Counted from the stretch's first letter, positions 34,267 through 43,907 are shown. The stretch: 64,000 bases of DNA from Pedobacter zeaxanthinifaciens (GCF_003313335.1 NZ_QMHP01000005.1:186001-250000); one strand, 5' to 3'. The notes: generated by a model from the letters alone, not told the origin. Translations and numbers: made by a program.

Positions 34267-36009
34267 ATGGAAACCTTACAAGATACAGCTACAAAAAAGG
34301 CGACAACAAGCTCCCCTACTTTTAAAGGAACGGGTTCGCAAATGTTGTTAAATGCGCTGATTGAAGAGGGCGTAAGCACAATTTTCGGCTACCCAGGTGG
34401 TGCAATTATGCCTATTTACGATGCACTTTATGATTATGCAGACAAACTGGAACATATTTTGGTCCGCCATGAGCAAGGTGGCATTCATGCTGCCCAAGGT
34501 TATGCGAGAACAAGTGGTCGAGTGGGAGTTTGCTTCGCAACAAGCGGTCCAGGTGCCACTAACTTGGTAACCGGCTTAGCTGATGCTCAAATCGACAGCA
34601 CGCCTTTAGTTTGTATCACCGGACAAGTATTTGCTCATCTTTTAGGTACGGATGCTTTCCAAGAAACTGATGTAATTAACATCACTACTCCCGTAACTAA
34701 ATGGAACTACCAAATTACTGATGCTAAGGAAATCCCAGAAGTGTTAGCCAAAGCTTTTTACATTGCTAAAAGCGGTAGACCGGGGCCTGTGCTCATTGAC
34801 ATCACCAAAAATGCACAATTGCAAGTAGAAGAGTTTGAGACTTATGTGAAATGTAATCACATCCGCAGTTACCGACCTAAACCAAAAGTTAGGGTAGAGT
34901 TTATTGAAGAAGCGGCTAAGTTGATTAACAGCGCTCAAAAACCTTTTGTGTTGTTTGGCCAGGGTGTAATTTTAGGAAATGCCGAACGAGAGTTTAAAGC
35001 TTTTATAGAAAAAACGGGCATTCCAGCTGCTTGGACCATTATGGGTGAAGGCGCCATCCCAACAGAACACCCACTTAACGTAGGGATGTTAGGGATGCAT
35101 GGCAATTACGGGCCGAATGTGTTAACCAACGAAGCGGATGTAATTATCGCCATCGGGATGCGTTTTGACGACCGTGTAACTGGCCGTTTGGATAAATATG
35201 CGAAGCAAGCAAAAATTGTTCACTTAGATATTGATCCTGCTGAAATCGACAAAAACGTAAAAGCTGATGTTGGGGTTTGGGGCGATTGTAAAGAAACGCT
35301 TCCTATATTAACCAACTTGGTAAAAGAAAACAAACACGAAGCTTGGGTTGCACTATTTAAAGATTATAACCAACAAGAGATAGACCAAGTAATTACACCA
35401 GAGTTATATCCTGCCGGAGAAGAGATGACAATGGGCGAAGTTTTACGCACATTGAATGAAATTACTGGTGGAGATGCGGTTATTGTAACGGATGTTGGCC
35501 AGCACCAAATGGTAGCTTGCCGTTATGCTAAATTTAACAAAACCCGCAGCAATGTTACCTCTGGTGGTTTAGGCACCATGGGCTTCGGCTTACCTGCGGC
35601 TATTGGCGCTAAATATGGTGCTCCGGAACGTACCGTAGTTGCTATTATTGGCGATGGTGGTTTCCAAATGACGCCACAAGAGTTGGGTACCATTATGCAG
35701 TTTGGTGCGGCAGTAAAAATCCTGATTTTAAACAACCAATTCCTTGGAATGGTGCGTCAGTGGCAACAATTATTCCATGATAAACGCTATTCGTTTGTGA
35801 ATATTACTAGTCCAGACTTTGTGGCTTTAGCTAAATCTTACTATATCGAAGCAAGCAAGGTAGACCAAAGAGCCGAATTGAAAAAAGCATTACAAACGAT
35901 GATTGATCATGATGGATCTTACCTTTTAGAAGTAATGGTAGGCAAGGAAAACAATGTTTTCCCAATGGTACCACAAGGTTGCAGCGTAAGTGAAATTAGA
36001 TTAAAGTAA
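34267..36009 (+). CDS. ilvB: Acetolactate synthase large subunit
   Basis: 580 residues, three-domain ThDP enzyme. Glu69 in RHEQGGIHAAQGYAR activates thiamine diphosphate; GDGGFQMTPQELGT then NNQFLGMVRQWQ is the ThDP/Mg2+ motif and active-site loop; GMRFDDRVTGRLD is the FAD-binding region. It makes acetolactate or acetohydroxybutyrate, the first common step. Preceded by a palindrome-rich spacer and followed by the regulatory subunit gene after 21 nt. Confidence 0.98.
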   Translation: METLQDTATKKATTSSPTFKGTGSQMLLNALIEEGVSTIFGYPGGAIMPIYDALYDYADKLEHILVRHEQGGIHAAQGYARTSGRVGVCFATSGPGATNLVTGLADAQIDSTPLVCITGQVFAHLLGTDAFQETDVINITTPVTKWNYQITDAKEIPEVLAKAFYIAKSGRPGPVLIDITKNAQLQVEEFETYVKCNHIRSYRPKPKVRVEFIEEAAKLINSAQKPFVLFGQGVILGNAEREFKAFIEKTGIPAAWTIMGEGAIPTEHPLNVGMLGMHGNYGPNVLTNEADVIIAIGMRFDDRVTGRLDKYAKQAKIVHLDIDPAEIDKNVKADVGVWGDCKETLPILTNLVKENKHEAWVALFKDYNQQEIDQVITPELYPAGEEMTMGEVLRTLNEITGGDAVIVTDVGQHQMVACRYAKFNKTRSNVTSGGLGTMGFGLPAAIGAKYGAPERTVVAIIGDGGFQMTPQELGTIMQFGAAVKILILNNQFLGMVRQWQQLFHDKRYSFVNITSPDFVALAKSYYIEASKVDQRAELKKALQTMIDHDGSYLLEVMVGKENNVFPMVPQGCSVSEIRLK

Positions 36010-36030
36010 TTAGAGCAAAGAACAAGGACA

Positions 36031-36666
36031 ATGAGTAACGACACTATAAAATACACACCTGAAGATACCAATTACGAAGGCAAACAGGATTTCACGATCA
36101 CGGTTTATGCTGAAGATAGAGTTGGTTTACTGAACCGTATTTCGATTATATTTTCGAAAAGAAAAATCAACATTGACAGTTTAAACACTTCTCCTTCGGA
36201 GATTGCGGGTATTCATCGTTTTACAATTTTGATTAACGAAGGTTATGAAGTGGTAAGGAAATTAGCTCGTCAAATTGAGAAACAAGTTGAAGTCTTGAAG
36301 GTATATTTCAATACCGATAGTGAAGTGATTTGGCAAGAATTGGCGCTTTACAAAGTATCTACAGAAGAGATTACCGAAAAGGTAACTGTTGAGCGTTTGT
36401 TGAGGCAATACGGAGCAACGGCGGTGGTGATCCGTAAGGATTACACTGTTTTTTCGGTTACCGGCCACAAAGAGGAAACTGATGCCTTGGTGAAAGCGCT
36501 TGAACCTTATGAACTGATTGAATTTGTACGTTCGGCAAGGGTAGCGATTATCAAAGACAGTGCTGGTTTTCACGAAAAGCTGAAAGAATTTGAGGCAGAC
36601 GAACCGGGAGAAGAGCGTGTGGAGAACGAGTTCCTAGACAAGGGCGATAAGATTTTTACGATGTAG
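36031..36666 (+). CDS. ilvN: Acetolactate synthase small (regulatory) subunit
   Basis: 211 residues. An ACT domain at ~20-95 (FTITVYAEDRVGLLNRISIIFSKR; NIDSLNTSPSEIAGIHRFT) binds valine-type effectors, followed by the C-terminal ALS_ss domain (~105-190). It confers end-product inhibition on the large subunit. Slightly longer than E. coli IlvH (163 residues), with an acidic tail (EADEPGEERVENEF). Coupled to ilvB by a 21-nt gap. Confidence 0.96.
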   Translation: MSNDTIKYTPEDTNYEGKQDFTITVYAEDRVGLLNRISIIFSKRKINIDSLNTSPSEIAGIHRFTILINEGYEVVRKLARQIEKQVEVLKVYFNTDSEVIWQELALYKVSTEEITEKVTVERLLRQYGATAVVIRKDYTVFSVTGHKEETDALVKALEPYELIEFVRSARVAIIKDSAGFHEKLKEFEADEPGEERVENEFLDKGDKIFTM

Positions 36667-36765
36667 GAGGAAGTCGGGAAGACAGAAAGTTGGAAAAGTC
36701 AGAAAAGACGGGAAGACCTTAGTCTGCAGATGTACAGCTTGCGGACTTTCCGACTTACGGACTAA
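36667..36765. repeat. GACTTTCCGACTTACGGACT-type degenerate repeat
   Basis: GGAAGACAGAAAGTTGGAAA and GCGGACTTTCCGACTTACGG type runs, partly inverted, begin immediately after the ilvN stop. Same family as 49775-49838 and 50082-50176. Confidence 0.65.
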
Positions 36766-36770
36766 GTTAA

Positions 36771-36870
36771 CTAAACCCGATTGAAGCGGAAATACTTTTT
36801 GTTCGTGTCAGCATGACAATTGCGTTAACAGCAAAGTCAACAAAAAGATTGAAGCAAAAAGCGGGACTAC
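36771..36870. repeat. Dispersed element, copy 2 (CCCGATTGAAGCG ... GAAGCAAAAAGCGGG)
   Basis: Same ends as 23771-23890: CTAAACCCGATTGAAGCGGA at the left and GATTGAAGCAAAAAGCGGGA at the right, with CTTTTTGTT/AACAAAAAG inverted arms inside. The centre contains GTCAGCATGAC, the core of the GTCATGCTGA palindromes, so elements may be nested. Confidence 0.6.
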
Positions 36871-36951
36871 AATAACCGAAGAGCGCAGAACCATGCTTTA
36901 CGAGGAAAAAGAGCAAGAATTAATTAATAAAGACTAATAATACAGAAATCG

Positions 36952-36971
36952 GTGATATCACAAAATCTGTG
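36952..36971 (+). promoter_or_regulatory. Palindromic site upstream of ilvC
   Basis: GTGATATCAC (36952-36961) is a perfect 10-bp palindrome, overlapping TCACAAAATCTGTG (36958-36971). It resembles the TCACA..TGTGA and GTGATATCA sequences in the ilvD-ilvB spacer, and lies 93 nt before the ilvC ATG. Confidence 0.35.
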
Positions 36972-37063
36972 TAAGCAAGCCGAAGGAAAAAGAAAAAAAT
37001 TAACATCCTACTAGAGCCATCCCCTTTGGGAGGGTTGGGTGGGGCTAAAAACTAAATAAAACA

Positions 37064-38545
37064 ATGGCAAATTATTTTAACACATTACCACTTAGAGAAA
37101 AATTAAACCAATTAGGTGTATGCGATTTCATGGCTAACGATGAGTTTTTGGATGGCGTAAATGCTTTAAAAGGTAAAAAATTGGTAATTGTAGGTTGTGG
37201 TGCTCAAGGCTTAAACCAAGGTTTAAATTTGAGAGACAGCGGTTTGGACGTATCGTACGCATTGCGTGCAGCAGCTATCGAGCAAAAAAGAGATAGCTGG
37301 AAAAATGCTACTGACAACAATTTTAAGGTGGGTACTTACGAAGAACTTATTCCGAATGCTGATGTAGTAATTAACCTTACGCCCGACAAACAACACACCT
37401 CGGTGGTAAATGCAGTAATGCCATTAATGAAACAAGGCGCTACGCTTTCTTATTCTCACGGTTTTAATATTGTAGAAGAAGGCATGCAAATCCGTAAAGA
37501 TATTACTGTAATTATGGTAGCGCCTAAATGCCCAGGCTCTGAAGTTAGAGCCGAGTACTTAAGAGGTTTTGGTGTACCTACGTTAATTGCAGTGCACCCA
37601 GAAAATGATCCTGAAGGTAAAGGTTTGGCACAAGCTAAGGCTTACTGTGTGGGTACAGGCGGTCACAGAGCTGGTGTGTTGAAATCATCTTTTGTGGCTG
37701 AAGTAAAATCTGATTTAATGGGCGAGCAAACGATTTTATGTGGTTTGTTACAAACTGGTTCTATCCTTTCTTTCGATAAAATGATTGAAAAAGGAATTGA
37801 TGCTGGCTATGCTTCTAAATTAGTACAATACGGCGTAGAAGTAATTACTGAAGCTTTGAAACATGGTGGTGTAAGCGGTATGATGGATCGTTTGAGCAAT
37901 CCAGCGAAAGTGAAAGCATTCCATATTTCTGAAGAGCTGAAAAACATCATGCGTCCTTTGTTCCAAAAACACCAAGATGATATCATGAGTGGCGAGTTCT
38001 CTAGCACGATGATGGCTGACTGGGCTAATGGCGATGCCAACCTTTTGAAATGGAGAGCTGAAACTGGAGAAACTGCTTTCGAAAAAACGCCTGCCGGTGA
38101 TGTAAAAATTGGTGAGCAAGAATATTTTGACAACTACACTTTAATGGTAGCTTTTGTAAGAGCAGGTGTAGAATTGGCATTTGAAACGATGGTTGAAGCT
38201 GGAATTAAACCAGAGAGTGCTTACTACGAGTCGCTACACGAAACGCCATTAATTGCTAACACGATTGCTCGTAAGAAATTGTTCGAAATGAACCGTGTAA
38301 TTTCTGATACAGCGGAATACGGTTGCTACTTATTCGATCAAGCTTGTAAGCCTTTATTAGCAGATTTCATGAAAACAGTTGAAACTGATTTAGTAGGTAA
38401 AAACTTTAACGAAGGCAAAGATGGCTCGGTTGACAACGCTGAATTGGTTGCCATTAACGAGATATTACGTGACCACCAAGTGGAAGTTGTAGGTAGAAAA
38501 TTGCGCAAAGCGATGACTGCCATGAAGTCGATCAAAACGGCATAA
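37064..38545 (+). CDS. ilvC: Ketol-acid reductoisomerase, class II (long form)
   Basis: 493 residues, the length of class II enzymes such as E. coli IlvC, rather than the ~330 of class I. NADPH-binding VGCGAQG at 43-49; two knotted C-terminal domains ([28 protein letters not shown]). It isomerises and reduces acetolactate to dihydroxyisovalerate. A 397-nt repeat-containing gap separates it from ilvN. Good codon bias. Confidence 0.98.
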   Translation: MANYFNTLPLREKLNQLGVCDFMANDEFLDGVNALKGKKLVIVGCGAQGLNQGLNLRDSGLDVSYALRAAAIEQKRDSWKNATDNNFKVGTYEELIPNADVVINLTPDKQHTSVVNAVMPLMKQGATLSYSHGFNIVEEGMQIRKDITVIMVAPKCPGSEVRAEYLRGFGVPTLIAVHPENDPEGKGLAQAKAYCVGTGGHRAGVLKSSFVAEVKSDLMGEQTILCGLLQTGSILSFDKMIEKGIDAGYASKLVQYGVEVITEALKHGGVSGMMDRLSNPAKVKAFHISEELKNIMRPLFQKHQDDIMSGEFSSTMMADWANGDANLLKWRAETGETAFEKTPAGDVKIGEQEYFDNYTLMVAFVRAGVELAFETMVEAGIKPESAYYESLHETPLIANTIARKKLFEMNRVISDTAEYGCYLFDQACKPLLADFMKTVETDLVGKNFNEGKDGSVDNAELVAINEILRDHQVEVVGRKLRKAMTAMKSIKTA

Positions 38546-38701
38546 AAACGGCCTCTCCCCTGCCCCCTCTCCATTGGAAAGGGGAATTTGGGATGATGCT
38601 GTTAAATCAAATTAATTCAAAAATTAGCATTTTTGCTATTTAGAAAATTATAATTTACAAACTATGCAACTCCTCCTCATTGAGGAGGTTTGGAGGGTTT
38701 T

Positions 38702-40165
38702 ATGACAGAAAAAATTGAAGAACAAGCTCCTACTCCCTCCCCTTTGGGGAGGGCTGGGGTGGGGCCTAGAACATTAGTGGAAAAAATATGGGATGCTCAC
38801 GTTGTAAAACGCGAAGAGGGCTTTCCTGATATTTTGTACATTGATACGCATTTAATTCACGAGGTTACTTCGCCTCAAGCTTTTGATGGCTTGAGAAAAC
38901 GTGGCATCGGACTTTTTCGTCCGAAACAAACCGTAGCTACCGCCGACCATAACGTGCCAACTTTGGACCAACACCTTCCTATCAAGGAAGAGCTATCGAG
39001 ATATCAGGTAGATATGTTGACTAAAAATTGTGCTGAATTTGGTGTAGAACTTTATGGTTTGGGACATCCTTTCCAAGGCATTGTTCATGTAATTGGTCCT
39101 GAATTGGGCATTACCTTGCCAGGAAAAACGATGGTTTGTGGTGACAGCCATACCTCTACACACGGCGCTTTTGGTGCTATTGCGTTTGGTATAGGTACTT
39201 CGCAAGTGGAGCAGGTATTTGCAACGCAATGTTTGCAACAATCGAAACCTAAAACCATGAAAATTGAGGTGAATGGTGAGTTGAAAAAAGGCGTTGGGGC
39301 TAAGGATATCATCCTTTATATCATCTCTAAAATTTCTGCGGCTGGTGGCACAGGTTATTTCGTAGAATTTGCAGGTTCGGCTATCCGTTCGTTAAGCATG
39401 GAAGCCCGTATGACGGTTTGCAACATGAGCATCGAAATGGGTGCCCGCGGTGGTTTAATTGCTCCTGATCAAACTACTTTCGACTATGTAAAAGGTAGAA
39501 AATTTGCACCAGCTGGCGAAGAGTGGGATAAAGCACTAGCCTATTGGAAAACATTGTACAGTGATGATGACGCACAGTTTGATGCGGTATTAACTTATGA
39601 TGCTGCTGATATTGCACCAATGATTACTTACGGTACCAATCCGGGAATGGGCATTGGTATTGCCGAGCATATTCCATCAACTGCTGCTCAACCGGAAACC
39701 GAGCAAGCTTCCTACAAAAAAGCTTTGGATTATATGGGCTTTGCTGACGATGAAAGTTTATTGGGCAAACCTGTGGATTACGTTTTTATCGGAAGTTGTA
39801 CCAACTCTCGTATCGAAGATTTACGTGCAGTTGCAGCGTTTGTGAAAGGCAAACAAAAAGCTGCTAACGTTGAAGTTTGGATTGTTCCAGGTTCTAAGCA
39901 AGTGGAAGCTCAAGCTATTGCCGAAGGGTTAGATAAAGTATTTGAGGCCTCGGGCTTTCAGTTACGTGAGCCAGGCTGCTCGGCTTGCTTAGGGATGAAT
40001 GAGGATAAAATTCCGGCAGGAAAATATTGTGTTTCTACGTCGAACAGGAACTTTGAAGGCCGCCAGGGACCGAATGCAAGAACAATGCTAGCAAGTCCGT
40101 TAACTGCTGCTGCTGCTGCTGTGACTGGCAAGATAACGGACGTGAGGGAGTTGTTGGAGGTTTAG
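38702..40165 (+). CDS. leuC: 3-isopropylmalate dehydratase large subunit, with repeat-derived N-terminal insert
   Basis: 487 residues from ATG 38702 (the in-frame TTG at 38690 is in a G-rich repeat). Aconitase-family features: [26 protein letters not shown] and [11 protein letters not shown], whose cysteines ligate the 4Fe-4S cluster. It isomerises 2- to 3-isopropylmalate with LeuD. The family normally starts a few residues before [12 protein letters not shown]; here ~20 extra residues include [13 protein letters not shown], encoded by a dispersed G/C-rich repeat (38733-38765) that has entered the gene in frame. Confidence 0.96.
   Translation: MTEKIEEQAPTPSPLGRAGVGPRTLVEKIWDAHVVKREEGFPDILYIDTHLIHEVTSPQAFDGLRKRGIGLFRPKQTVATADHNVPTLDQHLPIKEELSRYQVDMLTKNCAEFGVELYGLGHPFQGIVHVIGPELGITLPGKTMVCGDSHTSTHGAFGAIAFGIGTSQVEQVFATQCLQQSKPKTMKIEVNGELKKGVGAKDIILYIISKISAAGGTGYFVEFAGSAIRSLSMEARMTVCNMSIEMGARGGLIAPDQTTFDYVKGRKFAPAGEEWDKALAYWKTLYSDDDAQFDAVLTYDAADIAPMITYGTNPGMGIGIAEHIPSTAAQPETEQASYKKALDYMGFADDESLLGKPVDYVFIGSCTNSRIEDLRAVAAFVKGKQKAANVEVWIVPGSKQVEAQAIAEGLDKVFEASGFQLREPGCSACLGMNEDKIPAGKYCVSTSNRNFEGRQGPNARTMLASPLTAAAAAVTGKITDVRELLEV
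38733..38765. repeat. CTCCCTCCCCTTTGGGGAGG-type repeat inside leuC
   Basis: The stretch CTCCCTCCCCTTTGGGGAGG followed by GCTGGGGTGGGGC is a small hairpin repeat. Near-identical copies are intergenic at 37016-37050 and, in altered form, at 38552-38590 and 38667-38698. Here it is translated as [10 protein letters not shown] without breaking the frame. Confidence 0.8.
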
Positions 40166-40200
40166 GAATTAGGGGTCAGGGATTAGGGATTAGGGGTCGG
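40162..40200. repeat. TTAGGGATTAGGGGTC degenerate repeat after leuC
   Basis: GGAATTAGGGGTCAGGGATT and further variants begin at the leuC stop codon. Reverse orientation of the CCTGATCCCTAAT family. Confidence 0.7.
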
Positions 40201-40266
40201 TCAAAACGTCGATATCTAACCCTAACAAACGAAACACTAACCGACGAGTGAAAAGTTTAAGACTGG

Positions 40267-40356
40267 TCGTCATTGCGAGGTACGACGAAGCAAGCTTAAA
40301 GCGAAAGACTTTTAATTACAAACGTTGCAAGATTGCTTCGTTCCTCGCAATGGCGA
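40267..40356. repeat. REP-like long inverted repeat (TCGTCATTGCGAGG ... CCTCGCAATGGCGA)
   Basis: Left arm TCGTCATTGCGAGGTACGAC GAAGCAA and right arm TTGCTTCGTTCCTCGCAATGGCG are largely complementary across ~40 nt. The same sequence appears at 42211-42313 and 43838-43907. It resembles the palindromic repeats scattered in many Bacteroidota genomes. Confidence 0.75.
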
Positions 40357-40381
40357 AACAACTAAACAATAAAGGATAAAT

Positions 40382-40681
40382 ATGATTTTAGAAGTTGCCA
40401 TATTAAATGTAATCCCTACCCTGACTGCAGAGTTTGAAGTGGCTTTTTCGAAAGCAGAACAAATTATTGCGGGCATGCATGGTTACATTTCGCATCAGCT
40501 TCAAAAATGTATTGAAGACCCTGCCAAGTACATCTTACTGGTGAATTGGACAGATTTAGAAGCACATACGATTGGATTTAGACGTTCTGCAGAATATCAG
40601 GAATGGAAAGCTTTATTGCATCATTTTTATGATCCATTCCCGACGGTTGAGCACTATGAAAAGATACAAGGTTTAAGATAA
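40382..40681 (+). CDS. Antibiotic-biosynthesis-monooxygenase (ABM) fold protein
   Basis: 99 residues with the dimeric ferredoxin-like ABM pattern: EVAILNVIP start strand, FEVAFSKAEQIIAGMHGYISHQL, then YILLVNWTDLEAH and a C-terminal helix. Members are small heme-degrading or quinol monooxygenases, or have no known reaction; no catalytic residues are firmly conserved. It sits between leuC and a methyltransferase within the leu genes, with no known link to leucine synthesis. Confidence 0.8.
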   Translation: MILEVAILNVIPTLTAEFEVAFSKAEQIIAGMHGYISHQLQKCIEDPAKYILLVNWTDLEAHTIGFRRSAEYQEWKALLHHFYDPFPTVEHYEKIQGLR

Positions 40682-40750
40682 AAGGTAAATGAAATGGCAT
40701 ATAAAAACTTAAATGTACTTACATGCCTTAAATGGTTAAAATAACATATT

Positions 40751-41512
40751 ATGCCAGAAATACATTGGGACAGCAAGCTTTACAACGAACAACATCGTTT
40801 CGTATCAGATTACGGGGCTGATGTTTTGCAATGGTTAGACGCCAAAGCAGGCGAAAACATTTTGGATGTAGGTTGTGGAACAGGTGATTTGGCTGCTAAA
40901 ATTCAAGAAGCTGGAGCCAAAGTTTTAGGTGTTGATGCATCAGCTGACATGATTGAATTAGCGAAGCAAAACTATCCGACTATTTACTTTGAGCAAAAAG
41001 ACGCAGCCGCTTTAGATTACAACCGTGAGTTTGATGCCGTATTTAGCAACGCAACTTTCCATTGGATTGAAAACCAAAGAGGCTTATTGAGAGGAATTTA
41101 TAAAGCACTTAAACATGGCGGCCGACTGATAGCTGAGTTTGGCGGAAAAGGCAATGTAAAATCCATTACAGATGCCATTGACCAAGCGGCAAAAGAATTA
41201 GGTTTGGAACACAAAGTGATTTCTAGCTTTTGGTTTTTTCCCTCTATTGCTCATTACGCTAACTTATTGGAATCAAGCGGGTTTGAAACCGAACAAATGT
41301 GGCTATTCGATAGACCTACAAAGCTCACTGGAGAAGATGGGATGCTAAAATGGATCAATCAATTTGCCCAACATGCCTTCGTCAACCTGAATGAAGAAGA
41401 AACTAAATCAGTTTCAGAATTAGCGGTAAGCATTTTAAAGCCAGCTCATTTTAAAAACGGAGATTGGATTGCAGATTATAAAAGACTAAGGATAAAAGCA
41501 ATAAAGAAGTAA
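40751..41512 (+). CDS. Class I SAM-dependent methyltransferase
   Basis: 253 residues. ILDVGCGTGDLAAKI (SAM-binding motif I), VLGVDASADMIELAK (motif II) and FDAVFSNATFHWI (motif IV) are as in the trans-aconitate/biotin-synthesis BioC-like group; the QEAGAKVLGVDAS spacing is typical. The substrate is unknown. It lies in the same orientation inside the leu cluster, 69 nt after the ABM gene. The DVGCGTG motif and WIENQ segment also resemble Tam-type methyltransferases. Confidence 0.88.
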   Translation: MPEIHWDSKLYNEQHRFVSDYGADVLQWLDAKAGENILDVGCGTGDLAAKIQEAGAKVLGVDASADMIELAKQNYPTIYFEQKDAAALDYNREFDAVFSNATFHWIENQRGLLRGIYKALKHGGRLIAEFGGKGNVKSITDAIDQAAKELGLEHKVISSFWFFPSIAHYANLLESSGFETEQMWLFDRPTKLTGEDGMLKWINQFAQHAFVNLNEEETKSVSELAVSILKPAHFKNGDWIADYKRLRIKAIKK

Positions 41513-41523
41513 CCAAAATAGTA

Positions 41524-41590
41524 CTGTCATGCTGACGAAGGAAGCATCTGTAACCGACAAAACAGATTCTTCGCTGCGCTCAGAATGACA
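41524..41590. repeat. Dispersed repeat CTGTCATGCTGAC ... CAGAATGACA
   Basis: CTGTCATGCTGACGAAGGAA at the left and GCTGCGCTCAGAATGACA at the right, with AGCATCTG/CAGATTCTT partial complementarity between. A diverged copy is at 46405-46481. It provides the ATG that opens the over-long reading frame of leuD. Confidence 0.75.
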
Positions 41591-41602
41591 AAAAAGGATA
41601 AA

Positions 41603-42202
41603 ATGAAAAAATTTGAAACATTAAGCTCATCGGTAGTTCCCTTATCGATCGAGAATATAGACACGGACCAAATCATCCCGGCGAGGTTTTTAAAAGCAAC
41701 TACGCGTGAGGGCTTTGGAGAAAATCTTTTCCGCGATTGGCGTTACAATACGGACAATACCCCTAAGGCAGATTTTGTATTGAACAACCCAACATACAGC
41801 GGAAAAATTTTGGTTGCGGGAAAAAACTTTGGTTGCGGCAGTAGCCGTGAGCATGCGGCTTGGGCAATTCAAGATTATGGCTTTGATGTAGTAATTAGCA
41901 GCTTTTTTGCTGATATTTTCAAAGGTAATGCACTAAATAACGGCTTATTACCCATCCAAGTTAGCGAGGAATTTTTAGCAGAGATTTTTACGCAAGTAGC
42001 TAAAGATGCTGCTTCTACCCTAACGGTAAATCTAGAAGAACAAACCGTAACGATTGACGCTACCGGAAAGGCCGAGACCTTCGAAATCAATCCATACAAA
42101 AAATCTTGTTTGATTAACGGTTACGATGATATCGATTTCGTTCGCAGCCAAACTGATTTGATTGAGGAATTTGAGAAAAATAAAGTTTTTAAATTTTACT
42201 AA
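41603..42202 (+). CDS. leuD: 3-isopropylmalate dehydratase small subunit
   Basis: 199 residues from ATG 41603, preceded by AAGGATAAA; the upstream in-frame ATG 41585 lies at the end of a repeat. [11 protein letters not shown] near the start and [17 protein letters not shown] are the swivel-domain signatures. It forms the heterodimer with LeuC. Unusually, leuC and leuD are separated by two unrelated genes and two repeat elements. Confidence 0.97.
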   Translation: MKKFETLSSSVVPLSIENIDTDQIIPARFLKATTREGFGENLFRDWRYNTDNTPKADFVLNNPTYSGKILVAGKNFGCGSSREHAAWAIQDYGFDVVISSFFADIFKGNALNNGLLPIQVSEEFLAEIFTQVAKDAASTLTVNLEEQTVTIDATGKAETFEINPYKKSCLINGYDDIDFVRSQTDLIEEFEKNKVFKFY

Positions 42203-42210
42203 AAGCCAAT

Positions 42211-42313
42211 TCGTCATTGCGAGGAAGAATGACGAAGCAATCTTATAATGACTAACAAAATCGTTAAGATGGCTTTACCAAATATTCGGCACAAGCCGTT
42301 ACTCGCAATGATG
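42211..42313. repeat. REP-like element, split copies after leuD
   Basis: TCGTCATTGCGAGGAAGAAT then GACGAAGCAATCTT (42211-42244) and a half-copy TTACTCGCAATGATG (42299-42313). The element extends into the frame upstream of the ABC gene, giving a false N-terminus. Confidence 0.7.
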
Positions 42314-42328
42314 CCAGAAAATAAAACA

Positions 42329-43813
42329 ATGAGTAAAACAATAGTCCAAATCACCAACTTCAACCTAAAATACGGCAATAAAACCGTGTTAACGGATTTG
42401 GAATGGACTATTCAAAAGAGTGAAAACTGGCTTTTATATGGCGTTAGTGGAAGTGGCAAAACCGCATTATTGAAAGCAATAGCAGGTATTGAAAAAAGCA
42501 GTAGCGAAATTGTCGTCAGCTTTGATGAACAGTACAATGCACAGCCCGTCTGCCAATACATTGCGCAATGGTATCAGTTCAAAAACAAAGAAGGCGTTGC
42601 CAATTTCTATTATCAGCAGCGCTACAACGTTCAACAAGTACAAAATACCTTAACCGTTAATGCCGAACTAGCGCATTACGCTATAGAAAATCATCTCTCA
42701 ATTGAGCAGGCAAATCCAATTTTAAAGGCACTAGGTTTCGATAGTCTTCGAAATGCCCAACTGATAGAGCTATCAAGCGGCGAACATAAAAAATTGCAAT
42801 TGGTAAAAGCCCTATGGTTGAAACCGCAGCTTTTATTGTTAGACCAGCCTTACACCGGCTTGGATATTCAATCTCGTCGAAATCTTAATTTGTTACTAAA
42901 TAAAATTACTAGCGAGGGTACGCAACTGGTATTGGTAAGTAACGAGAATGAAGTTCCCGATTGCATCAATAGGTTTGCAAAAATCATCGATGGAAAATTA
43001 ATAACGCAACTAGCTTCTTCTACAACAAATATTGCAGTTGAAGAACGACCTATTCCTGACTTTTTAAAAGAAGCACCTGCATCAAGCAACAATACCTTAG
43101 TTAAAATGGTTGATGTTAACATCAGCTATGGCTCAAAACAAGTGCTCAAAAATATCAACTGGGAGGTTAAAGCAGGCGAAAAATGGCTTTTACAGGGGCA
43201 TAATGGCTCGGGAAAATCAACTTTACTAAGCTTGGTTAATGGAGATCATCCACAAGCTTACGCTAACGAAATTTATCTCTTTGGCAATAAACGTGGCTCA
43301 GGAGAAAGCATTTGGGACATCAAGGAACACATTGGCCTAATTTCGCCGGAACTGCATTGGTATTTCGATTTTAATGCTACCGTTTGGCAAAGTATCGCTT
43401 CCGGATTTTTCGATAGCATCGGCTTATACAAAGAAATAGGTTGGCAAAAGCGCACCCAAATTGATGAGATTATAGATTATTTTGGCCTAACGGCAGATAA
43501 GAACGAGGTTTTAGCGCAGCTTCCATTAGGCAAGCAACGTTTGGTGCTATTGGCAAGAACGGTAATTAAAAACCCAGAATTATTGGTTTTAGACGAGCCT
43601 TGCCAAGGTTTGGATGCACAACAAACACTTCAATTTAACAATTTAATTGATGGCTTGTGCACTACTAATAGAACTTTGATCTACGTATCGCACAGCGATG
43701 ATCAACTACCTAAAAACTTAACCCATCAGCTTTTACTTAGCAAAGGAGAAGTGATTGGAAATGATATTTATAATAAGAAAACGAACATTGAAGAATTAGA
43801 AAGCGTGATTTAA
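42329..43813 (+). CDS. Double ATP-binding-cassette protein, ModF-like
   Basis: 494 residues from ATG 42329 (earlier in-frame ATGs are inside repeat sequence). Two ABC domains: Walker A GVSGSGKTALL and GHNGSGKSTLL; the first signature is LSSGEHKKLQL, the second is degenerate (LPLGKQRLVLL); Walker B LLLDQPY and LVLDEPC. No membrane segments and no permease nearby. The fold order resembles ModF, an ATPase of unclear role near molybdate transport, but a molybdate link cannot be shown here. It lies between leuD and leuB. Confidence 0.85.
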   Translation: MSKTIVQITNFNLKYGNKTVLTDLEWTIQKSENWLLYGVSGSGKTALLKAIAGIEKSSSEIVVSFDEQYNAQPVCQYIAQWYQFKNKEGVANFYYQQRYNVQQVQNTLTVNAELAHYAIENHLSIEQANPILKALGFDSLRNAQLIELSSGEHKKLQLVKALWLKPQLLLLDQPYTGLDIQSRRNLNLLLNKITSEGTQLVLVSNENEVPDCINRFAKIIDGKLITQLASSTTNIAVEERPIPDFLKEAPASSNNTLVKMVDVNISYGSKQVLKNINWEVKAGEKWLLQGHNGSGKSTLLSLVNGDHPQAYANEIYLFGNKRGSGESIWDIKEHIGLISPELHWYFDFNATVWQSIASGFFDSIGLYKEIGWQKRTQIDEIIDYFGLTADKNEVLAQLPLGKQRLVLLARTVIKNPELLVLDEPCQGLDAQQTLQFNNLIDGLCTTNRTLIYVSHSDDQLPKNLTHQLLLSKGEVIGNDIYNKKTNIEELESVI

Positions 43814-43837
43814 AACTCGGAATTACATGAAGCACTA

Positions 43838-43907
43838 GAGATTGCTTCGTGCCTCGCAATGACGTAACTATTGTCGTCATTGCGAGGAGGAACGACAAAG
43901 CAATCTC
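43838..43907. repeat. REP-like long inverted repeat (GAGATTGCTTCGTGCCTCGC ... )
   Basis: GAGATTGC...CCTCGCAATGACG and CGTCATTGCGAGG...GCAATCTC form an almost perfect ~27-bp stem over a 10-nt centre. Third copy of the family in this cluster. Confidence 0.8.
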
